Of a DNA stretch of 64,000 nt, positions 36,061 to 45,199 are shown one piece after another. Within the stretch, counting starts at the first letter, position 1; each line of letters starts with the position of its first letter. Under the pieces are notes generated by a model that had not been told where the DNA came from, searched no databases, and was given only the letters and a program-made list of their open reading frames with translations. Made by a program: the position numbers and the translations under genes. Source of the stretch: Frisingicoccus caecimuris (lineage in GTDB: Bacteria; Bacillota; Clostridia; Lachnospirales; Lachnospiraceae); assembly GCF_004340975.1 (NCBI RefSeq), contig NZ_SLXA01000005.1, forward strand, positions 62,001-126,000. Reading direction: 5' to 3'.

Positions 36061-36696
36061 ATGGATAAAAATTTATTACAGTTGTATGCTGTGACGGACC
36101 GTCAATGGCTGAGGGAAGGGCAGAGCCTTGCAGAGGTTGTGGAAGCGGCCATAAAGGGCGGCGTTACCCTTGTGCAGCTTCGGGAAAAGGCCATGGGAGA
36201 TGATGAATTTGTTCAGGAGGCTTTTGAGGTAAAAAAGGTCACGGACGCCTATGGCATTCCGCTCATCATCAATGATAATCTGAAGGTTTGTCAGGCCTGT
36301 GATGCGGCTGGTGTTCATGTGGGACAGGAGGATTTATGTGCGGAAAAGGCCCGTGCATTGCTCGGTCCGGATAAGATCATCGGTGTTACAGCAAAGACGG
36401 TGGAGCAGGCCAGAGAAGCGGTGCGTCAGGGAGCGGATTACCTCGGCAGCGGTGCCATGTTTGGCTCTTCGACCAAGACGGAGGCCCGATCGATGACATT
36501 GGAGGAGTTTCAAGCGATTCGTCAGGCAGTGTCCGTTCCGATCGTATTAATTGGCGGGATTGACGCGGAAAATATCTGTGAGCTGAAAGGTTCGGGCGCT
36601 CAGGGAGCCGCTGTGGTTTCCGGTATTTTTGCCCAGCCGGATGTGGAAGCGGCAGCCAGAAAGCTTAAAAAGCTGTCTCTGGAAGTGTTTCCGTAA
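36061..36696 (+). CDS. thiE: Thiamine-phosphate synthase
   Basis: Joins hydroxymethylpyrimidine pyrophosphate and thiazole phosphate to thiamin phosphate. 211 residues, TIM barrel. Motifs: LVQLREKAM (pyrimidine binding), INDNLKVCQACDAAGVHVGQ (about 62-81), GVTAKTVEQA, ADYLGSGAMFGSSTK (about 126-140) and VLIGGIDAENI. The start at 36061 uses a GTGAGGA box; the upstream in-frame ATG at 35998 lies inside asnB and is rejected. It is separate from thiSFGH and seems to be carried with asnB; no TPP riboswitch was seen in front of it. Confidence 0.93.
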   Translation: MDKNLLQLYAVTDRQWLREGQSLAEVVEAAIKGGVTLVQLREKAMGDDEFVQEAFEVKKVTDAYGIPLIINDNLKVCQACDAAGVHVGQEDLCAEKARALLGPDKIIGVTAKTVEQAREAVRQGADYLGSGAMFGSSTKTEARSMTLEEFQAIRQAVSVPIVLIGGIDAENICELKGSGAQGAAVVSGIFAQPDVEAAARKLKKLSLEVFP

Positions 36697-36700
36697 ATAT

Positions 36701-36750
36701 AAAAAAGGCCATTATGAAATCTTTTATTGGATTTTCATAATGGCTTTTTT
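36701..36750. terminator. Bidirectional terminator between thiE and tyrS
   Basis: Long arms 36701-36721 and 36730-36750 (AAAAAAGGCCATTATGAAATC and its near complement, one bulge) with T runs on both strands. Confidence 0.9.
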
Positions 36751-36764
36751 AGTGTATAAATAAT

Positions 36765-37994
36765 TTATTGGGCTTTAATCTGATAAAATCCCTTCTTACC
36801 TTTCTTTACCATAAAGGCGTCGGAATCATTAAAATCTTTGGAACCATATACGGCATCGAAGGAAGGGACTTTTACATCGTTGACTGTAACGCCGCCCTGT
36901 TTTACGAGACGACGGGCTTCAGAACGGGTTGGCGCCAGTTTTGTATCCACGAGAATGGAAACAATATCTACACCTGCATCCAGAGTTTCTTTTGGATAGG
37001 TGAAAGTTGGTACAGAGCCTGCCACACCGCCGGAAACAAAAAGGGCTTTTGCCGCTTCCTGAGCTTTTTTAGCTTCTTCCTCGCCGTGAACGATTTTGGT
37101 GATTTCGTAAGCAAGAACTTCTTTGGCCTTGTTGATTTCGGCGCCTTCCAGAGCACCAAGACGGTGAACTTCATCCATTGGAAGGAAAGTCAGCAGACCG
37201 AGACATTCTTCAACTTTGACGTCCTCGATATTTCTCCAGTATTGATAGAATTCGTATGGAGATGTCCGGTTAGGATCAAGCCATACGGCACCTTTTTGAG
37301 TCTTGCCCATCTTTTTGCCGTCACTGGTCGTGAGCAGTTTAAAGGTCAGACCGTAAGCTGGCTTTTGTTCTTTACGGCGAATCAGATCCACACCACCGAG
37401 AATATTACTCCACTGGTCATTGCCGCCCATCTGGAGACAGCAGCCGTAACGGCGGTTTAATTCCAGAAAGTCGTAGGACTGCATGAGCATATAGTTAAAT
37501 TCAAAGAATGTCAGGCCCTGTTCCATACGGGATTTATAGCATTCGGCTGTGAGCATCTTGTTTACGGAAAAATGAACGCCCACATCTCTTAAAAATGAGA
37601 CATAATTTAAATCCAGCAGCCAGTCAGCATTGTTAGCCAGAATAGCCTGGTCATTATCAAAAGAAATAAAATGAGAGAGCTGTTCTTTAAAACAGTCTGC
37701 GTTGTGCTGAATCTGTTCGATGGTCATCATCTGACGCATATCGGAGCGCATGGAAGGGTCTCCGATCATAGTTGTTCCGCCGCCGAGAAGAGCGATCGGA
37801 CGATGACCGGCTTTCTGCATGTGCATCATCGCCATAATTGTAAGAAAATGTCCGGCAGTTAAGCTGTCGGCCGTTGCATCGAAACCAATATAAAAAGTTA
37901 CTTTTTCTTTTTCAAGTAATTCGCGTAATTCCTTTTCGTGGGTACATTGTTCGATAAAACCACGTTCCACGAGTGTATCATATACACTTGACAT
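36765..37994 (-). CDS. tyrS: Tyrosyl-tRNA synthetase
   Basis: Class I aminoacyl-tRNA synthetase charging tRNA-Tyr. 409 residues: [16 protein letters not shown] with the HIGH-like AGHF (about residues 37-52), the tyrosine-pocket [12 protein letters not shown] (about 192), the signature loop [14 protein letters not shown] (KFGKT type, about 230) and a C-terminal S4 domain ([16 protein letters not shown]). AGGAGG is one base from an ATG at 38000 but 7 bases from the ATG at 37994, so 37994 is preferred. No T-box leader is visible in the short upstream gap. Confidence 0.95.
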   Translation of the reverse strand: MSSVYDTLVERGFIEQCTHEKELRELLEKEKVTFYIGFDATADSLTAGHFLTIMAMMHMQKAGHRPIALLGGGTTMIGDPSMRSDMRQMMTIEQIQHNADCFKEQLSHFISFDNDQAILANNADWLLDLNYVSFLRDVGVHFSVNKMLTAECYKSRMEQGLTFFEFNYMLMQSYDFLELNRRYGCCLQMGGNDQWSNILGGVDLIRRKEQKPAYGLTFKLLTTSDGKKMGKTQKGAVWLDPNRTSPYEFYQYWRNIEDVKVEECLGLLTFLPMDEVHRLGALEGAEINKAKEVLAYEITKIVHGEEEAKKAQEAAKALFVSGGVAGSVPTFTYPKETLDAGVDIVSILVDTKLAPTRSEARRLVKQGGVTVNDVKVPSFDAVYGSKDFNDSDAFMVKKGKKGFYQIKAQ

Positions 37995-38094
37995 CTTCAT
38001 TCCTCCTAAATATCACTTCTCATAGACTAGCATATTTTTAAAAGCATTGCAAGCGGAAACCCGGCTTTATAGGCTATTTTCAGCATTTTACCAG

Positions 38095-38150
38095 TTGTTA
38101 TATAAGGGAAAATCTTATATAATTAATCATATAAAACGAAAACGTTTACG
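38095..38150 (+). promoter_or_regulatory. Promoter and cre-like site of the Cof-type HAD gene
   Basis: TTGTTA (38095-38100), 17-base spacer, TATAAT (38118-38123). Downstream, CGAAAACGTTTACG (38137-38150) is a near-palindrome around AACGTT, similar to CcpA/LacI-family operators (cre). It lies between the expected start site and the ATG, a usual place for repression. Confidence 0.5.
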
Positions 38151-38160
38151 GGGGACAAAG

Positions 38161-38973
38161 ATGAAATATAAAATGATAGCCTTGGATTTGGACGGCACAT
38201 TGACGGATTCCAAAAAAGAAGTGTCAGCGCATACGAGAAATGTGTTGATCGATATACAAAAAAAAGGCGTCGTTGTGGTGCTTGCTACGGGACGGCCGAT
38301 CAACGGGGCACTGTCGATCAGCCGGGAGTTGGAGCTGGATGTTTACGGTGGCTATATACTTTCTTTTAACGGGGGAATTATTCAAAATTGTAAAACAAAG
38401 GAAATTATTTTTCAGCAGAAGATTCCGGCGGCTTACATTCCAAAACTCGGGGCGGCGAGTCGGCGGTTTCAAGTGCCAATTGTCACTTATCAGGGGGATG
38501 ATATTCTGACGGAGGATACAACAGATAAATATGTGCGTCTGGAAGCCGGAATCAATAAAATGAAGATTCGTGAACTGAATAATTTCTCTGAAGAAATTAA
38601 TTTTCCGGTGACAAAATGTCTGATGGTCGGTGATGGATGGTATCTGGAACAGATTTTACCTGAAATGCGTAAGGAATTCGGACATATTTTAAATATTTTC
38701 CGTTCGGAGCCATATTTCATGGAAATTACACCGCCGGGAGTTGACAAAGCCTTTGGCCTGGAACAGCTTTTGGAGTATACGGGTATTAAGAGAGAAGAAC
38801 TGATCTGCTGTGGGGATGGCTATAATGACATTTCCATGATTCAGTTCGCAGGACTGGGTGTTGCCATGGAAAATGCGCAGAATGATGTGAAGGCTGTGGC
38901 GGATATTATTACCGACACAAATGATGATGATGGAGTTGCACATATTATAGAAAAATACATGAAAAACAGATAA
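38161..38973 (+). CDS. Cof-type HAD-IIB phosphatase
   Basis: Cytoplasmic sugar-phosphate-type phosphatase of unknown substrate. 270 residues: motif I ALDLDGTLTDSKKEV (about residues 6-20), motif II ATGRPINGA (about 42), large C2B cap (about 85-190), motif III lysine GVDKAFGLEQLL (about 197) and motif IV CCGDGYNDISMIQFAG (about 218). It stands alone with its own promoter and a cre-like site, which hints at carbon control. Confidence 0.9.
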   Translation: MKYKMIALDLDGTLTDSKKEVSAHTRNVLIDIQKKGVVVVLATGRPINGALSISRELELDVYGGYILSFNGGIIQNCKTKEIIFQQKIPAAYIPKLGAASRRFQVPIVTYQGDDILTEDTTDKYVRLEAGINKMKIRELNNFSEEINFPVTKCLMVGDGWYLEQILPEMRKEFGHILNIFRSEPYFMEITPPGVDKAFGLEQLLEYTGIKREELICCGDGYNDISMIQFAGLGVAMENAQNDVKAVADIITDTNDDDGVAHIIEKYMKNR

Positions 38974-39006
38974 AAGAAAAAACATGAAAAATATGTAAAA
39001 AAAGGG

Positions 39007-39035
39007 TTGACAAATTGTCATTACTAAGGTAGAAT
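39007..39035 (+). promoter_or_regulatory. tRNA operon promoter
   Basis: Consensus TTGACA (39007-39012), 17-base spacer, TAGAAT (39030-39035), 40 bases before the first tRNA. Confidence 0.8.
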
Positions 39036-39074
39036 CATTTATGCAGTCGGGCGACAAGAGTTGTTCACTACGAT

Positions 39075-39148
39075 GGCCTAGTGGCTCAGTTGGTTAGAGC
39101 GCCGCCCTGTCACGGCGGAGGTCGAGGGTTCGAGTCCCTTCTGGGTCG
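39075..39148 (+). tRNA. tRNA-Asp (GTC)
   Basis: Full cloverleaf: acceptor GGCCTAG/CTGGGTC with two G-T pairs, D arm GCTC/GAGC, anticodon stem CCGCC/GGCGG with loop CTGTCAC (anticodon 39109-39111), T arm GAGGG-TTCGAGT-CCCTT, and discriminator G as expected for Asp. No encoded CCA. Confidence 0.95.
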
Positions 39149-39185
39149 TAACTGCGATAATCTGTCGTAGCAAGTTGTTTTATCT

Positions 39186-39258
39186 GGGATCTTAGCTCAG
39201 CTGGGAGAGCATCTGCCTTACAAGCAGAGGGTCACAGGTTCGAGCCCTGTAGGTCCCA
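39186..39258 (+). tRNA. tRNA-Val (TAC)
   Basis: Acceptor GGGATCT/AGGTCCC, D arm GCTC/GAGC, anticodon stem TCTGC/GCAGA with loop CTTACAA (anticodon TAC at 39219-39221), T arm ACAGG-TTCGAGC-CCTGT, discriminator A. No encoded CCA. Confidence 0.95.
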
Positions 39259-39288
39259 TTCAGTCGAGAGACTGAATAAATTTCATAT

Positions 39289-39362
39289 GGCGAGGTAGCT
39301 CAGTTGGCTAGAGCATGCGGTTCATACCCGCAGTGTCGGGGGTTCAAATCCCTTCCTCGCTA
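39289..39362 (+). tRNA. tRNA-Met (CAT), elongator type
   Basis: Acceptor GGCGAGG/CCTCGCT, anticodon stem TGCGG/CCGCA with loop TTCATAC (CAT), T arm GGGGG-TTCAAAT-CCCTT, discriminator A. It lacks the unpaired first base and the three G-C pairs of initiator tRNA. The D and anticodon arms resemble Bacillus elongator tRNA-Met; a lysidine-modified tRNA-Ile2 is the alternative. Confidence 0.85.
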
Positions 39363-39368
39363 CACGAT

Positions 39369-39411
39369 AAAGTCCAGAAATCTTGTGAATTCAAGAGCTC
39401 TGGACTTTCTT
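39369..39411 (+). terminator. Terminator after the tRNA cluster
   Basis: Perfect 10-base arms AAAGTCCAGA (39369-39378) and TCTGGACTTT (39399-39408), with an inner CTTG/CAAG, then TCTTG. Confidence 0.75.
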
Positions 39412-39486
39412 GCTATAAAATATTGTCACTCATACTTATCTGTATATTACAATAATTCCATAGTTGCCGGATAGGATGTGATAATA

Positions 39487-39518
39487 AAGGCTGCTGACAG
39501 TGTTGTTGGCAGCTTTTC
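39487..39518 (+). terminator. Second hairpin between tRNAs and ispF
   Basis: AAGGCTGC and GGCAGCTTTT arms (39487-39494, 39508-39517) around GACAGTGTTGTT form a terminator-like hairpin about 80 bases after the first. No gene lies between the two, so its source transcript is unclear. Confidence 0.4.
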
Positions 39519-39536
39519 AATTGCTCGTGCATCTAC

Positions 39537-39565
39537 TTGAAAATATTCCCTGTTTCTGGTAGATT
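39537..39565 (+). promoter_or_regulatory. ispF operon promoter
   Basis: TTGAAA (39537-39542), 17-base spacer, TAGATT (39560-39565), 23 bases before the ispF start. It is the only clear promoter before the seven-gene run ending at sigH. Confidence 0.55.
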
Positions 39566-39588
39566 ATTAAGAGTCAGGAGTGAATAAT

Positions 39589-40077
39589 ATGAGAATAGGC
39601 ATGGGTTATGACGTTCATCGTCTTACGGAAGATAGAGAATTAATTCTTGGGGGTGTGGAAATCCCTTTTGAAAAAGGATTGTTGGGACATTCAGATGCGG
39701 ATGTACTGTTACATGCAATCATGGATGCCCTGCTCGGCGCATCGGCGCTGGGAGATATCGGAAAGCATTTCCCGGATACGGATCCGGCATATAAAGGAAT
39801 ATCAAGCATTTTGCTGTTGGAGCATGTAGGGCAGCTCCTTGAAGCAGAGGGAATTAAAATTGGCAATATCGATGCCACGATTATTGCTCAGCGACCGAAA
39901 TTAGCCCCTTACATTATGAATATGAGAGAAAATATTGCAAAAGCTTTAAATATAGACATTCAGCAAATTAATGTAAAAGCGACGACGGAAGAAGGACTTG
40001 GATTCACCGGCGGGGGACTTGGGATTGCATCCAGTGCTATCTGTCTCGTTGAGAAAGAAAAAGGAGATCATGAATAA
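39589..40077 (+). CDS. ispF: 2-C-methyl-D-erythritol 2,4-cyclodiphosphate synthase
   Basis: Fifth step of the MEP isoprenoid pathway, cyclising CDP-methylerythritol phosphate to the cyclodiphosphate. 162 residues, trimeric fold. Metal ligands in GYDVHRL (about residues 6-12) and [19 protein letters not shown] (about 33-51), and C-terminal [12 protein letters not shown], are diagnostic. CAGGAG 8 bases upstream supports the ATG at 39589 over a GTG at 39580. Its last 8 bases overlap the next gene, so the two are translationally coupled. Confidence 0.96.
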   Translation: MRIGMGYDVHRLTEDRELILGGVEIPFEKGLLGHSDADVLLHAIMDALLGASALGDIGKHFPDTDPAYKGISSILLLEHVGQLLEAEGIKIGNIDATIIAQRPKLAPYIMNMRENIAKALNIDIQQINVKATTEEGLGFTGGGLGIASSAICLVEKEKGDHE

Positions 40078-41296
40078 AGGAATTAAAAATTTAACGGATT
40101 ATTTTATACAGGGATGTAAAGAAAACCGGGAGTTTCACATCGGTCTGGAAGTGGAACATTTTATTTTGAACCGGAAAACCCATAAGACAATGGTTTTTGA
40201 CGGCGAGCATGGTGTCGGCGCATTGATGGAACAGATTTTTGACGACTATCCTGAAAAACATATGGAAGATGGCGCTGTTATTTCTCTGGAAAGCGAAGAT
40301 ATTCTGATCACTCTGGAACCGGGATGTCAGCTTGAGATCAGTACGGCCCCCTTTGATTCTGTGGAAAAGGTGATGCAGGTATATCGCAGTGCCAGAAAAA
40401 AAGTGGAAGAAGTACTGGATTCCTGGGAATACGATCTGGTTACTGAGGGCTATCTGCCATATGGAAAGGCTGAGGATATTCCGTTGATCGGCAAAGAGCG
40501 TTACCGGTGTATGGATCGGTACTTTGAACGAACAGGAAAATATGGGAAAAATATGATGCGGGCCACGGCGGCCTGTCATGTGTCCGTGGATTATTTTGAT
40601 GAGGAAGATTTTGTCAATAAATATCGTCTGGCCTGGCTTTTGGACCCGCTGTTTGCATTATTGACGGAAAATGTTTCCCATTTTGAAGGAGAAGATTTTC
40701 ACGGACATCTTTTGAGAGACACGATCTGGCAGGGAGTTGACCCAGGAAGGACAGATATATGTCCGGATATCTTTGAAGAAGATTTCGGATTCGCATCCTA
40801 TGCCCGATGGCTCATGAAGGTCCCGGTCATTGTGGTGAAGGATGGAGATATCTATCGCTATGAGCCGGAAAAAACGATTGGGCAGTGCTTTGAGACTTAT
40901 GGCGGAGAGGAAGCTTTGATAAAACATTATTTATCCATGGCTTTTCCGGATGTACGGCTGAAACAGTTTATTGAAATCCGTTCCGGCGACAGTATGCCGG
41001 AAAATTATGTGGAGGCATACTGTGCGCTGATCAAGGGGATTTTCGGAAATGAAGAGACTGTCGTTAAGGTGTTATCTTTATTGCCCCAGGATATATCTGC
41101 CATCAGGGACACGAAAACAAGTCTGAAAGCCAATGGTCATAAAGGACGGGCTTATGGTCAGGACGTGCGTCTTATGTTATACTGGTTGTTAAATGAAGCG
41201 TCAGCAAACCTGGAGGGTAAAGCTCGTGAAGCGTTGGAACTCTGGTATCCGCTGATTGAAAATGAAACAAACATGCAGGGAGTGACAGAAAAATGA
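40070..41296 (+). CDS. Glutamate-cysteine ligase-like amidoligase (GCS2 family)
   Basis: ATP-dependent carboxylate-amine ligase of the GCS2 (plant/proteobacterial GshA and EgtA) type, expected to link the gamma-carboxyl of glutamate to an amine. 408 residues. Seen: the metal-binding [11 protein letters not shown] (about residues 23-33), [16 protein letters not shown] (about 82-97), [16 protein letters not shown] (about 162-177, matching the MMRxTA...DY pattern of that family) and [14 protein letters not shown] (about 303). The start at 40070 has AAAGGAG 5 bases upstream and overlaps ispF by 8 bases; the longer reading from 39998 lies inside ispF. It overlaps the next gene by 4 bases. The amine substrate is unknown; cysteine is a guess from the neighbouring cysS. 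Confidence 0.82.
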   Translation: MNKGIKNLTDYFIQGCKENREFHIGLEVEHFILNRKTHKTMVFDGEHGVGALMEQIFDDYPEKHMEDGAVISLESEDILITLEPGCQLEISTAPFDSVEKVMQVYRSARKKVEEVLDSWEYDLVTEGYLPYGKAEDIPLIGKERYRCMDRYFERTGKYGKNMMRATAACHVSVDYFDEEDFVNKYRLAWLLDPLFALLTENVSHFEGEDFHGHLLRDTIWQGVDPGRTDICPDIFEEDFGFASYARWLMKVPVIVVKDGDIYRYEPEKTIGQCFETYGGEEALIKHYLSMAFPDVRLKQFIEIRSGDSMPENYVEAYCALIKGIFGNEETVVKVLSLLPQDISAIRDTKTSLKANGHKGRAYGQDVRLMLYWLLNEASANLEGKAREALELWYPLIENETNMQGVTEK

Positions 41297-42642
41297 GGGC
41301 ACGGGAATTAACTGAAAATATCGGCGCCTACATTCGGGAGCATATGTCAGAGAGTGAGAAATCCGCCATGCGTATGGAAGAGTACATTAAACATTCGGAT
41401 TTGAATGCGGGCGGCAATAATTACACTCGAACGCTTCAGATTCCGAAAATATATGATAAGAAAACCATTGATGTGTTTTCAGCAATCGTGGATAGGACCT
41501 ATGGGATTTTTGAGAAAGTCATTCAGAAATATTTGGATGATCCGGAATATCGGAGATTATTTCCCTTTTCAAAGGAATTAGAAGAACTGATTCTGCTTCC
41601 CGTTGGTTATCCGGTGTCGGTTCCGATCTGCCGGATCGATATTTTTTTTAATGAAGAAACCGGTGATTTTAAGTTTTGCGAATTTAATACGGACGGCACC
41701 AGCGCCATGAATGAAAATAAGGTACTGGATGATATTTTATATATGAATAATGCCTGGATACATTTTGAAAAAGAAGTTTCGGCTAAACGGTTTGAACTGA
41801 TAGATTCCTGGATCGATGCGCTTTTGGCAACCTATCATGGCTGTGAAAATGCCAGAGAGAAGCCTTATGTGGCAATTGTGGACTTTCTGGATAAGGCTTA
41901 TCTTCGGGAATTTTATGTGTTTGAGCGGCATTTTCGGAGCAGAGGTATCGAGGCAGAAGTTTGTGATATCCGTCATATGACTTATAGAGATGGAAGACTT
42001 TATTCACCGACAGGTCACGCGGTGGATGTGGTCTATCGACGGGCCGTGACCAGTGATGTGATGAATTATTATGATGAGATTCAGGATTTTATCCGGGCGG
42101 TGAAGGAAGGCGGCGTGTGTCTGATCGGTGCCTTTAAGACTCAGATCGTTCATCATAAGGCCATCTGTCAGGTGCTTGTCCATCCGATGACAAAGGCTGT
42201 CTTAACACCGGAGGAAAATCAATTTATTGAGGCGCATTTACCCAAAACGGTTGAATTGGATAAGTTGACCCGGAAAGAGATGGCAGGGCTGTGGGAGGAT
42301 AAAGATTCATGGATTATTAAACCCGTGGATTCTTATGCGGCCAAGGGTGTCTATGCCGGCATAGATTATAGTCATAAAGAATGGAGACGGATTGCTGAAA
42401 GCTGTCTGGGGCAGAAGTATATCGCCCAGGAATATTGTCGGCCTTATAAAACGGAAAATATAAATTTTGGTATCAAACCTTATGAATTTCAACTTTACAG
42501 TAACCTGACCGGATTATATACTTATAATGGAAAGTTTCAGGGAGTCTACTCCCGAATGTCGGACGGCGGCATCATTTCCACCCAATATAATGAAAAAACA
42601 GTTGCAACCCGCTATATTGACGAGGAGGTACAGGGATTATGA
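41293..42642 (+). CDS. Circularly permuted ATP-grasp ligase, glutathionylspermidine-synthase-like
   Basis: 449 residues with no close characterised relative that I recognise. The segment [20 protein letters not shown] (about residues 127-146) matches the EFNxDGTS pattern of glutathionylspermidine synthase and related permuted ATP-grasp enzymes, and [17 protein letters not shown] (about 338-354) the KPxxSxxxxGV ATP-binding loop. Near the end, [18 protein letters not shown] and [12 protein letters not shown] would finish the ATP site. Its ATG overlaps the stop of the GCS2 gene and its TGA overlaps the start of cysS (both ATGA). It probably adds a second amide bond to the product of the GCS2 enzyme. 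That link is inferred from gene order. Confidence 0.75.
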   Translation: MRARELTENIGAYIREHMSESEKSAMRMEEYIKHSDLNAGGNNYTRTLQIPKIYDKKTIDVFSAIVDRTYGIFEKVIQKYLDDPEYRRLFPFSKELEELILLPVGYPVSVPICRIDIFFNEETGDFKFCEFNTDGTSAMNENKVLDDILYMNNAWIHFEKEVSAKRFELIDSWIDALLATYHGCENAREKPYVAIVDFLDKAYLREFYVFERHFRSRGIEAEVCDIRHMTYRDGRLYSPTGHAVDVVYRRAVTSDVMNYYDEIQDFIRAVKEGGVCLIGAFKTQIVHHKAICQVLVHPMTKAVLTPEENQFIEAHLPKTVELDKLTRKEMAGLWEDKDSWIIKPVDSYAAKGVYAGIDYSHKEWRRIAESCLGQKYIAQEYCRPYKTENINFGIKPYEFQLYSNLTGLYTYNGKFQGVYSRMSDGGIISTQYNEKTVATRYIDEEVQGL

Positions 42643-44030
42643 AACTTTATAATACATTATCACGGAAAAAAGAAGAATTTGTTCCAGTAGAAGAGGGAAA
42701 GGTGCGTATGTATGTATGCGGACCGACCGTATATAACTATATTCATATCGGAAATGCCCGACCGATGATCGTTTTTGATACGGTGCGTCGGTATTTTGAG
42801 TATAAGGGCTATGATGTGAACTATGTATCCAATTTTACAGACGTAGATGATAAAATTATTAAAAAGGCCAACGAAGAGGGCGTTCCGGCTTCCGTCATCT
42901 CCGAGCGTTATATTAAAGAAGCTCAGACAGATATGGCGGGGCTGAATGTAAAAGAAGCAACGACTCATCCGAAGGCAACGGAAGAAATTGACGGTATGAT
43001 CGAGATGATTCAGACGCTGATCGATAAGGGCTATGCCTATGCGGTAAATGGCACCGTATATTATCGGACCCGGAAGTTTGAAGGCTATGGCAAGCTGTCC
43101 AAAAAGAATCTGGATGATCTGTCGGCAGGTATCCGTATCGCTGTCAGCGATGAAAAGGAAGATCCGATGGATTTTGTACTCTGGAAACCGAAAAAAGAAG
43201 GGGAACCGTCCTGGCCGTCGCCTTGGGGAGACGGACGTCCGGGATGGCATATCGAGTGTTCCGTGATGTCGAAAAAATATCTCGGTGAAGAGATTGATAT
43301 CCATGCCGGCGGTGAGGATTTGATTTTCCCGCATCATGAAAATGAGATTGCCCAGAGTGAGGCGGCCAATGGCAAACCGTTTGCAAAATACTGGCTGCAT
43401 AACGGCTTTTTGAATATTGATAATGTAAAAATGTCCAAATCCCTTGGAAACTTTTTTACAGTTCGTGAAATCAGTGAAAAATATGACCTTCAGGTGCTGC
43501 GTTTCTTTATGCTGAGCGCTCATTACCGCAGTCCGCTGAATTTCAGTGCAGATCTGATGGCAGCATCGAAAAATGGCCTGGAACGAATCCTTACAGCTGT
43601 GGAACGTCTGGACGGCATTCAGGGCACGGATCTTCCTGTGAGTGATGCAGAAAAAGAAGTGATGGCACAGGTAGAAGCCCTTGTTAAAAAATTTGAAGAT
43701 TCCATGGAGGATGACTTTAATACGGCAGATGCGGTTTCGGCTATTTTTGAATTAGTTAAACTGGCCAATGTTCATGTAACAGCAGAATCTTCCTCGGACT
43801 TGGCGGAAGCAGTTCGGTCTACGATCAAAAAGCTCTGCGATGTCCTTGGTATTATTACCGAACGGGAAGAGGAGCTTCTGGACGAAGATATTGAAAAACT
43901 CATCGAGGAACGTCAGGCAGCCCGTAAGGCAAAGAACTTCGCACGGGCAGATGAAATCCGTGACCAGCTGGCTTCCCAGGGTATTTTGCTGGAAGATACA
44001 AGAGAAGGTGTAAAATGGAAGAGAGCATAA
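42639..44030 (+). CDS. cysS: Cysteinyl-tRNA synthetase
   Basis: Class I synthetase charging tRNA-Cys. 463 residues. [19 protein letters not shown] holds the zinc-site Cys and the HIGH motif (about residues 25-43), [14 protein letters not shown] (about 204) and [11 protein letters not shown] (about 232) hold the other zinc ligands, and [10 protein letters not shown] is the KMSKS loop (about 263). It is coupled by a 4-base overlap to the ATP-grasp gene, and mrnC starts inside its 3' end (16-base overlap). The cysS-mrnC-rlmB-sigH order is that of Firmicutes. Confidence 0.97.
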   Translation: MKLYNTLSRKKEEFVPVEEGKVRMYVCGPTVYNYIHIGNARPMIVFDTVRRYFEYKGYDVNYVSNFTDVDDKIIKKANEEGVPASVISERYIKEAQTDMAGLNVKEATTHPKATEEIDGMIEMIQTLIDKGYAYAVNGTVYYRTRKFEGYGKLSKKNLDDLSAGIRIAVSDEKEDPMDFVLWKPKKEGEPSWPSPWGDGRPGWHIECSVMSKKYLGEEIDIHAGGEDLIFPHHENEIAQSEAANGKPFAKYWLHNGFLNIDNVKMSKSLGNFFTVREISEKYDLQVLRFFMLSAHYRSPLNFSADLMAASKNGLERILTAVERLDGIQGTDLPVSDAEKEVMAQVEALVKKFEDSMEDDFNTADAVSAIFELVKLANVHVTAESSSDLAEAVRSTIKKLCDVLGIITEREEELLDEDIEKLIEERQAARKAKNFARADEIRDQLASQGILLEDTREGVKWKRA

Positions 44031-44455
44031 GCGGTCTTAACCAAAAATTCCGGGAGACTTTTGATCTGGAGCCGGTGGATCTCAAAACCTATTCTCCGTT
44101 GACGCTGGCCTATATTGGCGACGCGGCCTATGAGCTTGTTATCCGTTCCCTTGTCGTGGAGCAGGGAAACGCTCCGGTAAATAAGCTCCATAAGCGTTCC
44201 AGTCGTCTGGTGAAGGCTCAGGCCCAGGCCGAGGCGGCAGTGAAACTTTTAGATGTTTTTACGGAAGAGGAGCTGGCAGTCTATAAGCGGGGAAGAAATG
44301 CCCGTTCCCATACGATGGCTAAAAATGCGGAGATGACAGATTACCGGATGGCGACAGGTTTTGAGGCCGTCATGGGATATCTGCATTTAAAACAGGATTA
44401 TGAGCGTATGGTGACCCTCATTCATCTTGGAATCGGCGATAAGTTAGGAGAATAA
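44015..44455 (+). CDS. mrnC: Mini-ribonuclease III
   Basis: Double-strand RNase that trims 23S rRNA precursor ends in Firmicutes. 146 residues, an RNase III catalytic domain without the dsRNA-binding domain. [16 protein letters not shown] (about residues 29-44) carries the catalytic acid region, and [18 protein letters not shown] (about 90-107) is the conserved helix. Its start overlaps the cysS 3' end, with GAAGGTG upstream. Confidence 0.95.
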   Translation: MEESISGLNQKFRETFDLEPVDLKTYSPLTLAYIGDAAYELVIRSLVVEQGNAPVNKLHKRSSRLVKAQAQAEAAVKLLDVFTEEELAVYKRGRNARSHTMAKNAEMTDYRMATGFEAVMGYLHLKQDYERMVTLIHLGIGDKLGE

Positions 44456-44458
44456 AGC

Positions 44459-45199
44459 ATGGGATATGAAGAATTCAAAATCGAAGGACGGCATCCGGTC
44501 ATGGAAGCCTTCCGTTCGGGAAGAACGATTGACAAATTATTTGTGTTGGACGGATGCGAAGACGGGCCGGTGAAGTCCATCATCCGTGCGGCCAAGAAAC
44601 AGGATACATATATCCGGTTTGTAAAAAAAGAGCGGCTGGACCAGTTGTCGGAGACCCATCAGCATCAGGGCGTCATAGCCATGGCAGCGGCCTACAGCTA
44701 CAGTACGGTGGAGGATATTCTTGCCATTGCCCGTGAGAAAAATGAAGAGCCTTTTATTTTTCTTCTGGACGGCATTGAAGACCCTCATAACCTGGGAGCA
44801 ATCATCCGTACAGCGAATCTGGCCGGTGCACACGGTGTGATCATTCCGAAACACCGTGCCGTTGGTCTGACCGGCGTTGTGGCAAAAACTTCCGCCGGAG
44901 CATTAAATTATACGCCGGTGGCGAAGGTCGCCAATCTGGGGCAGACCATTGATCAGCTCAAAAAAGAAGGACTCTGGTTTGTATGCGGACATATGGGCGG
45001 AGATATGATGTACCGTTTGAATCTCAAAGGACCGATTGGCCTTGTTGTTGGAAATGAGGGTGAAGGCGTCAGCCGTCTTGTACGGGAAAAATGCGACTAT
45101 ATCGCTTCCATACCGATGAAAGGGGATATTGATTCTCTGAATGCGTCGGTGGCAGCAGGCATTCTGGCTTATGAAATTGTTCGGCAGAGGATGAAATAA
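44459..45199 (+). CDS. rlmB: 23S rRNA (guanosine-2251 2'-O) methyltransferase
   Basis: SPOUT-class TrmH-family methyltransferase. 246 residues: N-terminal substrate-binding domain starting EFKIEGRHPVMEAFRSG, then the knot domain with DGIEDPHNLGAIIRTA (about residues 102-117), VVGNEGEGVSRLV (about 196-208) and SLNASVAAGILAYE (about 225-238). TTAGGAG precedes the ATG. The sigma factor begins on the base after its stop codon. Confidence 0.95.
   Translation: MGYEEFKIEGRHPVMEAFRSGRTIDKLFVLDGCEDGPVKSIIRAAKKQDTYIRFVKKERLDQLSETHQHQGVIAMAAAYSYSTVEDILAIAREKNEEPFIFLLDGIEDPHNLGAIIRTANLAGAHGVIIPKHRAVGLTGVVAKTSAGALNYTPVAKVANLGQTIDQLKKEGLWFVCGHMGGDMMYRLNLKGPIGLVVGNEGEGVSRLVREKCDYIASIPMKGDIDSLNASVAAGILAYEIVRQRMK

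Noticed and set aside
38974-39588. Search for rRNA or a CRISPR array near the tRNA cluster
   Set aside because: Only three tRNAs, hairpins and two promoters are found; no repeated spacers or rRNA ends.
39998-40069. In-frame upstream extension of the GCS2 gene
   Set aside because: It lies wholly within ispF and lacks a ribosome binding site; the ATG at 40070 has AAAGGAG.
42660-43523. 287-codon minus-strand frame inside cysS
   Set aside because: Shadow of cysS; composition is Ile/Phe/His-rich without domains.
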